From the NCBI GenBank assembly GCA_963816985.1, contig CAWFMF010000004.1:4960001-5024000 (forward strand): 64,000 bases of DNA, written 5' to 3'. Source of the DNA: JAIVJM01 sp963816985. GTDB lineage: Bacteria; Acidobacteriota; Blastocatellia; Pyrinomonadales; Pyrinomonadaceae. Of this stretch, positions 18,991 to 30,091 are shown piece by piece. Position numbers and translations under genes: made by a program. Position 1 is the stretch's first letter; the number at the start of each line of letters is the position of its first letter. Under the pieces are notes generated by a model, which did not search any database, was not told where the DNA came from, and worked only from the letters and a program-made list of their open reading frames with translations.

Positions 18991-19018
18991 AAAAAAGCCC
19001 CCGGAAAGGGGGCTTTTT
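18991..19018. terminator. Bidirectional intrinsic terminator
   Basis: A-tract, GCCCCC stem, GGAAA loop, GGGGGC stem, T-tract (18991-19018). The A/T flanks on both sides let it serve both convergent genes. Confidence 0.9.
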
Positions 19019-19026
19019 AACTGTTT

Positions 19027-20883
19027 TCAGTGCGTGCGTCTCAGCGTCTGCAACTTCCTGAACTTCGGCGTGCGGGTTTCGAGGTTTGCTTGATTGCCCT
19101 GTCCGGCGGTGACGGCGAGCAAGTCGCGCACGAAGACGAGCTGCGCCGCGACGCGCACGTCAGCGCGCCGGAAATGCTCGACCGTGGAGCGTGCGCGCGT
19201 GAAGTCGTGGGGCGCGAGCTGCGCCAGCGCCGAAGAGCAACGCGTGATGAGGTCGTTCCAAATGTACCCGCCCTGCTGCCTCAGCTCGCCCTCGCGGAAG
19301 GCGTCCTGATAAAAGCCTTCGAGCACGGCGGCGGCGGCGACGAGCTCGTTGAGCTGCTCCGCCGAAAGCTCGACGAGCTGGAAGGCGCGGGCCTCGTCGA
19401 GCTGCGCGTAGAGGCGTGCGATTTCGAGCTGCGTGTTGAGCTGCTGCTGGCTCTGCGCGCGACCGACCGCGCCGACGCCAAACAGACCGGCGGCCTCGTC
19501 GAGCACCTCGCGCGCGGCCTGCCGGTCGCCCTTCGCCAACATCATGCCGACGAGTTGCAGCAGCATCGGGACGCGCTCCTCCGGCATCGGGAGGCGCATG
19601 ATGAGTTGCCGCGCCTCTTCATAACTCCCGCGCTCGAAGGCCCGCCAGGGCATTCGGCGCGCGAGGTCTTGCAGGAGTTGCGTGCGCTGCTGCGGGTTCG
19701 AGATGTTTTCGGCTATCTGCCGCGCGCGCTCGCCGTCGCCCTCGCCCGACGCACGCCAGAAGGCCTGCATGTAGAGCTGGTCGCGCATCTCCCCCGGTGC
19801 TTTCGACGCGGCCTCAACCAGCGTCTCGATTGTCCCCTGCTCTAACACCGCGCGGTACTCCTTCTGCATCCGGCTATGCGGGTCGAGCCGTCGCTGATAC
19901 TCGGCGCTCTGGCTCCGCAGCGCGGGCAGGCGCGCGGGGACGTACTTCTCCACCTCCGCCATCACGGGTTGCAGCGCGTGCTGAAGGTTGTAGCCCGACC
20001 GCGCCGCCTTGTCGCTTAACGCCGCAGCCGTGACCGTCTCGATCAGTTGCCGGCGCGTCCGCTCGTCAACGACGATGAGGCTCAGCTCGACTATCCGCAG
20101 GTCGTTCTCGTTGGGCTGAGGCGGAGGCGCGGCGGTGCGCGCGATGTTGAGAAGCTGAGTGGCGAGGCTCGTCGCTTCGTAGTTGCCGACGAGGTCTTCC
20201 GGTTTCATCTTCCTGATGATGAGGCCCGCGAGGCGCGAGGCCCCTTCCGCGTCTTTGGCGGCGAGGATGTGGAGCACCCTGCCGAGGTTCGAAGAGTAGC
20301 CGCGACTCAGACTCTCCTCGGCGAGTCGCAAGGCGACCTTCGGGTCTTGCGCCGCGAGCTGCGAGGCGAGGTTGACCTCCAACACGAGTTCAGGGTCCAG
20401 CGGCCCGCCCCAGTTCTGCCCCCTCTCCGGCGAAGGCTGGCGCGTCGCGCGCAGGAAGTCGAGCGCCAGTTGCGCGTCCCGGTTGACGACCATCGAGATC
20501 ATCTCCTGCCGCAACTGCGAGAGGGTCTGCGTCCCGTCGTCGGGCTTCCTCTCCTCCTGCGCGGTGGCGGCGAGCGCGGCCACCAACTCCGTCGCCTCCT
20601 TGAAGAGCGCGCGGGCCGCCTTCTCGTCGCGCGGCCAGAGCAGACCGGAGGCGGTCGCTAGCACGCGCGCGCGGTTCTCGGCGAGCTTCAACCCGCGCGC
20701 CTCGGCGACTGTCTCTTCGAGCAGCGCGAGCGCCTTGCCTTCGAGCGTCCGCCGCGCCTCCTCCTGCGAGTCGGCCTCCGGCGTCTTCGTCCCCGCGCCG
20801 GGCGTCTGCGCGCTCGCGGCTGCCGTGAAGAAGAAGAAGAGCGCGATGAGCGCGAGCGAAATGAAAGAGTATTGTGCCCTCAC
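19027..20883 (-). CDS. Secreted alpha-helical protein of unknown function
   Basis: 618 residues from a GTG at 20883, preceded by GAGGAGG at 6 nt spacing; this start gives a clean signal peptide (MRAQYSF, then ALIALFFFFTAAASAQ). The rest is predicted almost wholly helical, rich in A, R, E, L and Q, in the style of stacked helix-turn-helix repeats (for example LRLAEESLSRGYSSNLGRVL and ASRLAGLIIRKM). No catalytic motif is visible. Probably a periplasmic scaffold; the family resembles other uncharacterised Acidobacteria secreted proteins only in general composition. It ends 6 bp before the shared terminator. Confidence 0.75.
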   Translation of the reverse strand: MRAQYSFISLALIALFFFFTAAASAQTPGAGTKTPEADSQEEARRTLEGKALALLEETVAEARGLKLAENRARVLATASGLLWPRDEKAARALFKEATELVAALAATAQEERKPDDGTQTLSQLRQEMISMVVNRDAQLALDFLRATRQPSPERGQNWGGPLDPELVLEVNLASQLAAQDPKVALRLAEESLSRGYSSNLGRVLHILAAKDAEGASRLAGLIIRKMKPEDLVGNYEATSLATQLLNIARTAAPPPQPNENDLRIVELSLIVVDERTRRQLIETVTAAALSDKAARSGYNLQHALQPVMAEVEKYVPARLPALRSQSAEYQRRLDPHSRMQKEYRAVLEQGTIETLVEAASKAPGEMRDQLYMQAFWRASGEGDGERARQIAENISNPQQRTQLLQDLARRMPWRAFERGSYEEARQLIMRLPMPEERVPMLLQLVGMMLAKGDRQAAREVLDEAAGLFGVGAVGRAQSQQQLNTQLEIARLYAQLDEARAFQLVELSAEQLNELVAAAAVLEGFYQDAFREGELRQQGGYIWNDLITRCSSALAQLAPHDFTRARSTVEHFRRADVRVAAQLVFVRDLLAVTAGQGNQANLETRTPKFRKLQTLRRTH

Positions 20884-21204
20884 GTCTGGCCTCCTCGCGG
20901 CGAGCCCGCGAAAGTGTTCGGCTGGTGTTGTGCTCAAAGGGTCTCGGCGTCGTCCGTCCGACGTTGGCTGAACGAGCCGGGGCGTGTCCCCTTGCGATGC
21001 GTCGCACCGGGAAAGGGATGCGCGGCCCTTCTCGAAGCCCTGCTTTTCGACCCTTTATAAAGACTTTAAGTGCTTCGCCGGGCGTACTTTTCGGCTCCTT
21101 CCGACATCAAAAAGATTCGGCGCGGCCCGCCAAATGCCCGTGCGGTTGACACTCTTCGGACGGTACGGTAACTTAGCCGCTAACGCTTTTCCGGCACAAA
21201 ATGT
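20884..21204. other. Non-coding stretch before tRNA-Glu
   Basis: Divergent upstream region serving the secreted helical protein (minus) and tRNA-Glu (plus). Apart from the GAGGAGG ribosome site next to 20883 I see no gene; the overlapping open frames have no family-like content. Confidence 0.5.
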
Positions 21205-21277
<73 letters not shown>

Positions 21278-21406
21278 CCTTATAAGGTCGGAAGCGCGAG
21301 CGTCAGCGACGCTCCGAAGGTCAAGGTTCACCAGAGAGACCGCCGACGCCGCGCGAGTTGTACACGCCGTGCCGACGGTCTTTCGTCATTTTTCGGAGCG
21401 CAAGGA

Positions 21407-23197
21407 ATGAAGCAGATGTCCAGAAGATTTTTAGCCGCGACATTCGTCGCCCTCCTCGTCGCCCTCGCCGCGACGCCGCTCCCCGCGCACGCACAGGGGG
21501 CGACCGACGCTGTCATCATCCTGCCCTTCGAGAACACTTCGGGCCAGAGGGAGTTCAACTGGGTGGGCGAGAGCTTCGCCGACTCGCTCGCCGAGCTGCT
21601 CGGCTCGCACGGCCTGCGCTCGGTCTCGAACGACGCGCGCGAGCTGGCCTTCCAGCAGGTCTACTGCCCCACGGGCCGCGCCTGCGACCCGCGCGTGCTG
21701 ACCATCGTCCCTTCGCGCGCCACGGCCATCAAGATCGCGCGCGAGGCCGGGGCGAGCCTCGTCGTGCTGGGGACTTACGAGGTGACGCAGACGCAGGACG
21801 AGAAGTCCGTGGCGCAGGTGCGCGGCTCGGCGCGCGTCATCCGCGTCAACGAGGGGCGGCTCTCCGGCAAGACGATGCCCGACGGTCGCTGGGCGACGCA
21901 CGAGTTCTTCTTCGGCGACACGCTCCTCAGCCTCCAGACCGTGCAGGGGAAGCTCGCCTACCAGATTCTCTACGAGCAGGACGACAAGCTCCCCTTCTCG
22001 CAGAACGCCATCGTCGAGCAGGCGACGAAAGTCCCCGTCAAGGCATTCGAGAGCTACGTCAAAGGCACGCTCACCGACGACACCGCAACGAAGTCCGCCT
22101 ACCTGACCAACGCGATGAAGGAGTACGAGCGCGCCAACCCCGGCGCGGTCTTCAAGCAGGCGGCCTTCGAGTTGGGCCACCTCTCCTTCGGGCAGAAGGA
22201 CTACAAACGCTCCGCCGAGCTTTTCTCGCTCTTGCAGAAGGGCGACACGCACTACGCCGAGGCGGCCTTCTACGCGGCCCTCAGCTACTGGCAGGCCGGC
22301 CAGCCGCAGAGCGCGCTCGACGCCCTGCTCCCGCTCACGTCGAGCACGCCCTTGACCAGCATCTACAACAACGCCGGGGCCATCGCCGCACAGGCCGCGC
22401 GCAACGAGAAGGATGTCGCTAAACGCGACAACCTCTTGAAGCAGGCGACGAACGTCCTCAGCCGCGCCGCCGAGAGCGCGCCCGAAGACCCGATGGTGCG
22501 CTACAACTACGCCTACGCCCTGATGATTTCCGGCAAGTTCGCCGAGGCCGCCGAACAGCTCCGCGAAGTCGTCAAGCAGAACCCGCGCGACCCCGAAGGA
22601 CTCTTCCTCTTCGCCAAGTCTCTGGAGAGGGCGGGCCAAACCGAGGCGGCCAAGACCAACGACGACGACGCGCGCCGCTACTACCCGAACTACGCCAAGG
22701 CGCAGGTCGAGTGGCAGGAGCGGCAGACCATCTCGCTCGTCCCCGTGCGCCTGCGCGGCGACTTCAACCGCGCCGACCTCATCGCCGCCATCAACGACGA
22801 GGAGGAGAAGAAGCAGGCGCTCATCGCCGGGGCGAACCCGCAAGACCTGCTCGCCAAGGCGCGCGAGATGTACGCCGCCGGACGCGACGACGAGGCGCTG
22901 ATGGAGCTGCGCGATGTCGTCCGCATCGAGCCGATGAACGCCGAGGCGTACCTCATGACCGGGCGCATCTACCAGCGGCGCGGCGAGCTGGCATCGGCCA
23001 TCAACCAGCTCAAGACCTCTATCTTCTGGGACAACGAGCGCAAGCTCATAGACGCGCACATCCTTCTGGGCCGCATCTTCCTCGAACGCGGCGACCGCAC
23101 GCAGGCGATGGCCTACGCGCACACCGCCATGCAGATTGACCCGAACAATCAGGAAGCCATCGCGCTCCAACGTCAAGTGCAGGTCGGCATCAAGTAG
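21407..23197 (+). CDS. Exported TPR protein with FlgO/TolB-like N-terminal domain
   Basis: 596 residues from the ATG at 21407 (GGAG 8 nt upstream; an ATG at 21416 is an alternative). Signal peptide LAATFVALLVALAATPLPAHAQ. The N-terminal domain (about 30-190) has AVIILPFENTSGQREFNWVG and a D-SLAELL helix, the pattern of the FlgO/CsgG-like domain found ahead of TPRs. From about 220 onward there are TPR-type helical pairs, with the clearest near 350-420 and 480-590 (VRYNYAYALMISGKFAEAAE; PMNAEAYLMTGRIYQRRGEL). Likely a periplasmic protein-protein scaffold. The region between tRNA-Glu and the start is 129 bp. It precedes the NfeD-like gene by 30 bp and may be cotranscribed. Confidence 0.85.
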   Translation: MKQMSRRFLAATFVALLVALAATPLPAHAQGATDAVIILPFENTSGQREFNWVGESFADSLAELLGSHGLRSVSNDARELAFQQVYCPTGRACDPRVLTIVPSRATAIKIAREAGASLVVLGTYEVTQTQDEKSVAQVRGSARVIRVNEGRLSGKTMPDGRWATHEFFFGDTLLSLQTVQGKLAYQILYEQDDKLPFSQNAIVEQATKVPVKAFESYVKGTLTDDTATKSAYLTNAMKEYERANPGAVFKQAAFELGHLSFGQKDYKRSAELFSLLQKGDTHYAEAAFYAALSYWQAGQPQSALDALLPLTSSTPLTSIYNNAGAIAAQAARNEKDVAKRDNLLKQATNVLSRAAESAPEDPMVRYNYAYALMISGKFAEAAEQLREVVKQNPRDPEGLFLFAKSLERAGQTEAAKTNDDDARRYYPNYAKAQVEWQERQTISLVPVRLRGDFNRADLIAAINDEEEKKQALIAGANPQDLLAKAREMYAAGRDDEALMELRDVVRIEPMNAEAYLMTGRIYQRRGELASAINQLKTSIFWDNERKLIDAHILLGRIFLERGDRTQAMAYAHTAMQIDPNNQEAIALQRQVQVGIK

Positions 23198-23227
23198 CAG
23201 TTTGAAGAAGGGAGGGCGACCGGGGAT

Positions 23228-23569
23228 GTGAGCAACGCCCCCGTCGCTCTTCCTTCTTTCACTTCGACTCCAACAACTTCGATGACTTCCTTCGGCGCTC
23301 TTCTCATCATCCTCCTCGCCGCCGCCGTGCTCCTCCCGCTCGCCTACGCCGTTCACCTTTCGAGACACAAGAAGTCTTCGCGCCGCCCCTTGCGACTCGT
23401 CGGCCAACTCGCCTCCGTCGAACATCCTCTGACGCCCGAAGGCTTCGTCCTGCTCGACGGCGAGTTGTGGCCCGCACGCACGCGCACGGGCGAGAGCGTC
23501 GGGCGCGGACTCTCGAACGTCCGCGTCGTCGGCGCGAGCGGCCACCGGCTCGAAGTCGAGCCCGCCTGA
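23228..23569 (+). CDS. Single-pass membrane protein with NfeD-like OB domain
   Basis: 113 residues from a GTG at 23228; an internal ATG at 23281 is possible. One transmembrane helix (about 22-42, FGALLIILLAAAVLLPLAYAV) is followed by a basic stretch and a small beta-barrel (LVGQLASVEHPLTPEGFVLL, then the LDGELWPARTRTGESVGRG region), the pattern of the soluble C-terminal domain of NfeD proteins. NfeD proteins act with stomatin-like or ClpP-class membrane proteases in membrane quality control; neither partner is here. Low-complexity N-terminus. Family moderately sure. Confidence 0.7.
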   Translation: MSNAPVALPSFTSTPTTSMTSFGALLIILLAAAVLLPLAYAVHLSRHKKSSRRPLRLVGQLASVEHPLTPEGFVLLDGELWPARTRTGESVGRGLSNVRVVGASGHRLEVEPA

Positions 23570-24110
23570 CCGCTCGCCCCGCCACGCGTCTGTCGGCCTG
23601 ACCTTCGGACGCCCACGCGCTTCCCCGCTCCGCAAACTGATTTCTGTGGCACGCGAACTGCTTTAGGTAATGTCGGCAAGCACGAAGGAAGTTAAATCGT
23701 GACCCCGCCGCCATCACTTCTCTGAGCGTGGCCTGCCGCTACGCCAGCCGCCCGCCGAGCACCCCTACTTTAAAACACATCTTACAGGAACCCGGTTTTC
23801 GAACCGGGTTCTCCCGCTTTTGGGGCAAGCTATTATTTCCCGACTTTTTCGGGCTTTTTCTGTGCTTTCCGCCGTCGCCCGCCGGCGACAGAGGCGTCGC
23901 ACGCCCGCCGTCGTTTGTCGCCGCGAGTTGACAGAGGGTGACGCGTCGAGATGTCAACTAGCCATATTTTGTCACCCGACGGGTGACGGTTTCTGTTTGG
24001 TTACGTTAAATCGGTAGACGTTTTGCCGCATCCGCGGGGGCCGTTTTGCCTCCCCGAAATTAAATTCCGAGTCATGACGCGCGCCCGGCGGCTCTGTTAA
24101 ACTCCCTCGC
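23570..24110. other. Non-coding stretch with hairpins
   Basis: 540 bp. It contains GAACCCGGTT-TTCG-AACCGGGTTC (23788-23811), a GTCACCCGACGGGTGAC dyad near 23970-23986 and A/T-rich DNA before lnt. No gene is recognisable. The first hairpin may end the TPR/NfeD transcript. Confidence 0.5.
23788..23811. terminator. Perfect hairpin, possible terminator
   Basis: 10-bp stem GAACCCGGTT / AACCGGGTTC with a four-base TTCG loop, followed by CTCCCGCTTTT. Located 219 bp after the NfeD-like stop. Strong stem, modest T-tract. Confidence 0.55.
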
Positions 24111-25838
24111 GTGCAGGAAGCAGTTTCGCCCGACGCCGGGAAGCGCGGCGGCAGCCGTCTGAGAGCCCTCGCTTCGCGCGTGAGGGCGGCGTTGCCCACC
24201 TCGACGGAAGCATTGTGGGCGACGCTCTCGGCGCTCCTGCTCGTCCTCGCCTTCCCGGATTTCGGCCTCTGGCCGCTCGCGTGGGTGGCGCTCACACCGC
24301 TCTTCCTCGCCGTCACGCGACGACCGCGCGCGCCGCAGGCGTTGCTGCTCGGCTGGCTCACGGGCACGCTCTTCTTCTACGGCTCCTGCCACTGGCTCAC
24401 TTACCCGATGATTCATTACGGGGGCGTGCCCGCGCCGCTCGCCTACGTGCTGCTCCTCTTCCCGGTGATGTTGGCGGCTCTCTTCCCGGCGACCTGCCTG
24501 CTCGTTTTGGAACGAATGTATGAGCGGATGGGGGCGCGCGCGCTCGTCTTCGCGCCGCCGCTGTGGGTGTCGCTCGAATGGATTCGACTCGGCATCATCG
24601 GCCAACTGTGGAACGCCGTCGGCTACTCGCAGGCGGAAGTGCCCGCGCTGATTCAGGCCGCGCGCTTCGGTGGAGTCTACGCCGTCGGCTTCCTCGTCGT
24701 GAGCGTCAACGCCGCGTTCGCCTACGCGCTCTTGAAGAGGGACAAGCGTTCGACGGCGACGGCGCTCGCAACGATAACTATCGTCGCGCTTCTGGTCTTC
24801 GCGGCTCAACGTTCGACGCCGCCGACTTCGCAGAGCGAGCCCGGCGTCGTGGTCGTCGCCTTGCAGCCGAACATCATCCCCGACTTCAACCGCACGGCGG
24901 CGGAGATGTCCGCGCTCGGCGAAAGACATTTCGCCTTGAGCGAGGAGGCGCTCGTCGCTCTTGATGAAGGCCGTGCCGGCGGAACGTCCGTCTGGCCGGA
25001 GACGAGCGAGGCGACGAACTCAGTTGCAACGAACTCCGTTAATGAACGCGCGCGGCTCTCGTCTCTGCCGCGCGTCGTCATCTGGCCTGAGTCGCCGATG
25101 AACTTTGCGTTCGCGCGCGACTCGCGTCTGCGTGAACGCGTCTCGCGCTTCGTGCGTGAGCACCGCACGTCTCTGCTGCTCAACTCGCTTGAGCCCGCGC
25201 CGGATGGCGGCGGCTACAACGCGGCGGTCTTAATAAATGAAGAGGCGCGGCTCGCCGTCCAGTATGATAAGATTCGCCTGATGCCGTTCGGCGAGTACGT
25301 ACCGCTGCCGCGCTGGATGCCCGGCGCGGGGATGGTGCGGGGCATCGTCGGCGACTTCACGCCGGGCACGCGTTTCACCTTGATGCCGCTCGGCGGCGAG
25401 GGCGCGCAGACGCCGAAGGCGGGCGTCTTCATCTGCCTCGAATCGGCGTACCCGTACATCACGCGCCGCTTCACCGAAGAGGGCGCGGACGTGCTCGTTG
25501 AAATCACGAACGACGCCTATCAAGGCGACACGGCGGTCATCAGACAGCACCTCGCCAACGCGGTCTTCCGCGCCGTCGAGACCGGGCGACCGCTGCTGCG
25601 CGTGACGAACACAGGCATCACCGCGCGCATCACGACGCGCGGCGAAGTGCTCGACGCGACCGAGAAGTTCACTCCGGCTGTCCGCACTTGGACGGTCGCG
25701 CGCTCGGACGGCGGGCAGACTTTTTACGTCCGTCACGGCGACTCGTTCGTCATCGTCTGCTGGCTCATCAGCGTCGCGGCCTACGCGTTTTCGATGTGGC
25801 GGGGCATGAAGAGGATTTTTAAGACACGCGGGCGGTAG
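24111..25838 (+). CDS. lnt: Apolipoprotein N-acyltransferase
   Basis: Transfers the third acyl chain from phospholipid to the N-terminal cysteine of lipoproteins at the inner membrane. 575 residues from a GTG at 24111. About six N-terminal hydrophobic segments (35-260) precede a nitrilase-like domain (about 275-545). Catalytic triad positions are visible: E in VIWPESPMNF, K in YDKIRLMPFGEYVP, C in VFICLESAYPY. A final membrane helix lies near 545-565. The gene is slightly longer than average because of an insert between the first nitrilase strands (rich in T/S/N, about 305-330). It ends 29 bp before prfB. Several lipoproteins in the window are candidate clients. Confidence 0.94.
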   Translation: MQEAVSPDAGKRGGSRLRALASRVRAALPTSTEALWATLSALLLVLAFPDFGLWPLAWVALTPLFLAVTRRPRAPQALLLGWLTGTLFFYGSCHWLTYPMIHYGGVPAPLAYVLLLFPVMLAALFPATCLLVLERMYERMGARALVFAPPLWVSLEWIRLGIIGQLWNAVGYSQAEVPALIQAARFGGVYAVGFLVVSVNAAFAYALLKRDKRSTATALATITIVALLVFAAQRSTPPTSQSEPGVVVVALQPNIIPDFNRTAAEMSALGERHFALSEEALVALDEGRAGGTSVWPETSEATNSVATNSVNERARLSSLPRVVIWPESPMNFAFARDSRLRERVSRFVREHRTSLLLNSLEPAPDGGGYNAAVLINEEARLAVQYDKIRLMPFGEYVPLPRWMPGAGMVRGIVGDFTPGTRFTLMPLGGEGAQTPKAGVFICLESAYPYITRRFTEEGADVLVEITNDAYQGDTAVIRQHLANAVFRAVETGRPLLRVTNTGITARITTRGEVLDATEKFTPAVRTWTVARSDGGQTFYVRHGDSFVIVCWLISVAAYAFSMWRGMKRIFKTRGR

Positions 25839-25867
25839 ATGAAGCCGCTCCGGGTTCGGGAGGTTTG

Positions 25868-26993
<1,126 letters not shown>

Positions 26994-26999
26994 GAACGA

Positions 27000-27053
27000 G
27001 ATGTCAGATGCTGGATGCTGGTAACTGACATCTGACATCCAGCATCTGACATC
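27000..27053. repeat. Inverted repeat between prfB and ftsK
   Basis: Perfect 15-bp arms GATGTCAGATGCTGG (27000-27014) and CCAGCATCTGACATC (27039-27053), with further partial repeats of the same 7-nt-like words inside the loop. Starts 7 bp after the prfB stop. Confidence 0.9.
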
Positions 27054-27070
27054 TTCTTCTTGGAGAGACT

Positions 27071-29768
27071 ATGGCAACAGCACAAACCGACGCACGCATG
27101 AAGCCGAAGGGCGACGCAGGTGCGCCGCGCAACACGCGGCGCAACGAGATTATCGCCATCGCGCTCTTCGCCGTGAGCGCGCTGCTCGCGCTGTGTCTGG
27201 TCTCGTACAACCCGAACGACGCTTCGTGGAGCGCGGCGGGAGAAGGGGGGACGCGCAACTGGATCGGAGCGGTCGGGGCGAACGTGGCCGCCGCCCTCTT
27301 CCAGTTCTTCGGCCTCGCCGCAGTCCTCTTGCCGCTCCTCTTAGTCGCCGCCGCGTGGCGGCGTTTTCACACGCGGAGGATTTACGCGCCGCTCTCGCGC
27401 GTCTTGGGGCTCGTCACCGTGACGCTCGCCATCGCCTCGCTCTTCGCGCTCTACCTCGTCGAGCCTTTGTTCGACGGGAGCTTCAACGCGGGCGGCTTCG
27501 TCGGCGTGCTCATCGCCGACGCCCTGAAGAGCGTTCTGAACACCGTGGGCACGAGCGTCATGCTGCTCGCGCTCGCCGCCGTCGGGCTCCTCCTCGCCAC
27601 CAACTTCTCTTTCGCACGCGCCTACGAACGAGCCGCCGCCGCGCTCTCGAACCCTTCGGGGGCATTCCGTCGCACCGGCTCGACGTTTCAACGCGTGGCG
27701 TGCGGCGCGTCGTGCGCAGGCGCTGGCGCGCGCCGAGATGCGCCGCGAAGCCCGCGCCGCGCGTGAGTCGGAAGTGTGGGCCACGCAATCCGCGCAGGCG
27801 ACAGACGGCACGTCGGCGACCTCGGCGACGCCCGCCCAACGCGCCTTGAAAGAAGAGAAGGTTTCAGCCACAGCCGCCATCAAACGCTCCGCCGTCGCTG
27901 CCGCCGTCGAAGAGAAGCCCACGCGCGAGGAAGCTATCCGCGCGCAGCTCGCGCAGGCCGAAGCCGAGCTGGCTTCAATCGTCGCCCGCCCGTCCATCAC
28001 TTCGCCGGACGCCGCGCAGTTCGACGACGACGCGCCGAAGGCCGGAGCGCAGCCCGCCAAGCGCGTCGCGAGCCCGCGAGTCTCCGAAGGCTCGGACGCC
28101 GCGCCGGATGCTTCGAGGGCGGCGCGCGAGGCCCGCGACATCGAAGAGATGATGAGCACCGCTGCGGTCGTGCGGACGAAGGAAGAGGAGGAGGCCATCG
28201 AAGAGGAGCGCAGGCGTCAACGCTCTTCGGCGTCCACACGTCCCGCGCGCCGCGAAGCGACCGAAGCGGTCGCCGCCTCGATGCTCGACTACAAAGTGCC
28301 CGGCTCGGAGTTCCTCAACGCCGCGCCGCCGCGCCGCGAGCAGGCCGACGAAGAGCTGCTCCAACTCGCCACGCGCGTCGCCGAGAAGTGCAAAGAGTTC
28401 AACGTCATGGGCCGCATCGAGCACATCTGCCCCGGCCCCGTCGTCACGACTTATGAATTCAAGCCCGACCCCGGCGTCAAGTATTCGCGCGTCACGGGGC
28501 TCGTGGACGACCTCTGCCTCGCCTTGAAGGCCGAGTCCATCCGCATTGACCGCGTGCCCGGCAAGGCGCACGTCGGCATCGAAGTGCCGAACCCCGAACG
28601 CGAGACCATCTTCCTCCGCGAAGTCATCGAGTCGCGCCAGTTCCGCGAGTCCGAGTCGAAGCTCACGCTCGCCCTCGGCAAGACGATTGACGGCATGAAC
28701 TACGTCGCCGACCTCACGCGGATGCCGCATCTCCTCATCGCGGGCGCGACCGGCACGGGCAAGTCCGTCTGCCTCAACTCGCTCGTCGTCTCGATCCTTT
28801 ACAAGGCGCGGCCCGACGAAGTGAAGTTCATCATGATTGACCCGAAGCGTCTTGAGCTGGGGTTGTATTCGGACATCCCGCACCTCGCGACGCCGATCAT
28901 CACGGAGCCGAAGCGCGCCGCCAACGCCTTGAAGTGGGCGGTCGCGCAGATGGAGCAACGCTACAAAGACCTCGCGCGCTGGAGCGTGCGCAACATAGAC
29001 GGCTACAACGCCGAGGTCGAGCGACGCAACAACGTCCTCGACTTCGACGAGGACGGGCAGCCGCACAAATTCCTGCCCTACATCGTCATCATCATTGACG
29101 AGCTTGCCGACCTGATGATGACCTGCGGCTCTGACGTGGAGGAAGCCATCACGCGCCTCGCGCAGATGGCGCGCGCCGTCGGCATCCACCTCGTGCTCGC
29201 CACGCAGAGGCCGAGCGTGGATGTCATCACCGGTTTGATTAAGGCGAACTTCCCTTCGCGCATCGCCTTCCGCGTCTCGTCGAAGGTGGACTCGCGCACC
29301 ATCATTGACGGCAACGGCGCGGAGCAGCTCCTGGGCCGCGGCGACATGCTCTTTTTGCCGCCCGGCACTTCGCGACTCGTCCGCGTCCACGGCGCGTATC
29401 TGGATGAAGCGGAAGTGGCCCGCATCGTCTCGCACGTCAAAGCGCAGGGCGGCGATCCGGCTTACGACGAGACCATCACGCAGTCCGAGGATGAGGCCGC
29501 CGGAGCCGACGGCACGGGCGGCGAGCGTGACGAGTTGTTCGATCAAGCCTTGCGCATCTGCATCGAGATGAAGCGCGCCTCGACCTCCGTCCTTCAAAGA
29601 AGACTCCGCATCGGTTACGGTCGCGCCGCCGCCATCCTCGACGCGATGGAGCGCGAAGGCTTCATCGGACAGGCCGACGGCGCGCGCCCCCGCCCCGTCC
29701 TCAGCCGCGCCTTCGAGACCGTCTCGCACTGGGACGAACTCGCCGCCGGAAACGCCGAAGAGTATTAA
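27071..29768 (+). pseudogene. ftsK: DNA translocase FtsK/SpoIIIE, frameshifted
   Basis: Hexameric motor that pumps chromosomal DNA through the septum and activates dimer resolution. The N-terminal frame has four or so membrane helices (about 27-170 of its residues). After SGAFRRTGSTFQR the frame changes: dropping one base at 27695 gives FQR-WRAARRAQALARAEMRR and leads into the second frame to 29768. There the motor has Walker A GATGTGKSVCLNSL, Walker B IIIDELADLMM, THE ATQRPSVDVITG loop and the C-terminal gamma winged helix (YGRAAAILDAMEREGFIG). Total about 898 residues when joined. The gene is normally essential, so the shift is probably a sequencing error rather than inactivation. Confidence 0.92.
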
Positions 29769-29774
29769 CAGAGG

Positions 29775-29866
29775 AAAGTCAGAAGTCAGAAGTCATGAAC
29801 GATGAACTGAAGAGCAAGAGACTTGTCTTTACAGTTCATCGTTCATCGTTCTGACTTCTGACTTTT
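29775..29866. repeat. Heptamer-type inverted repeat after ftsK
   Basis: Arms of 35 bp (29775-29809 and 29832-29866), perfect: AAAGTCAGAAGTCAGAAGTC then ATGAACGATGAACTG and complement. Each arm is built from tandem 7-nt words (GTCAGAA, ATGAACG). Starts 6 bp past the ftsK stop. Confidence 0.92.
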
Positions 29867-29935
29867 CAGCCCGGCGCGTTAGTGTTAAATTTTCCTCCGT
29901 TTTTATCTCTAACTCGGAGACATTAATTCGACAAG

Positions 29936-29970
29936 TTTTCCACAGTTTCTGTGGAAAACTCTGTGGATAA
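29936..29970. promoter_or_regulatory. Cluster of three DnaA-box-like 9-mers in an A/T-rich gap
   Basis: TTTTCCACA (29936-29944), TGTGGAAAA (29950-29958) and TGTGGATAA (29962-29970). The last is a perfect consensus DnaA box in reverse; the other two differ by one base. The 29867-30091 gap is unusually A/T-rich for this window and has no gene. Could be a DnaA-regulated promoter or part of a replication origin; no dnaA, dnaN or rnpA is in view. Confidence 0.55.
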
Positions 29971-30091
29971 GTCCCTTTTGCACGTTACAAGTTCATGACA
30001 TATTTAGACTTCTAGCATTTTGCACATCTGCGGGGCACGAATTCACAAACCATTCACGAGACGACTTTTTTCCACGGCGGGGCCAAAAAAC

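Noticed and set aside
21431..23635. 734-residue minus-strand frame opposite the TPR protein
   Set aside because: Antisense shadow; the plus-strand TPR and signal peptide are convincing.
27975..29729. 584-residue minus-strand frame opposite ftsK
   Set aside because: Antisense shadow of the FtsK motor, whose Walker motifs are clear.
29936..29970. Firm call of oriC
   Set aside because: Three boxes are suggestive but dnaA, dnaN, rnpA or gidA are not nearby and no strand-composition data can be computed here.
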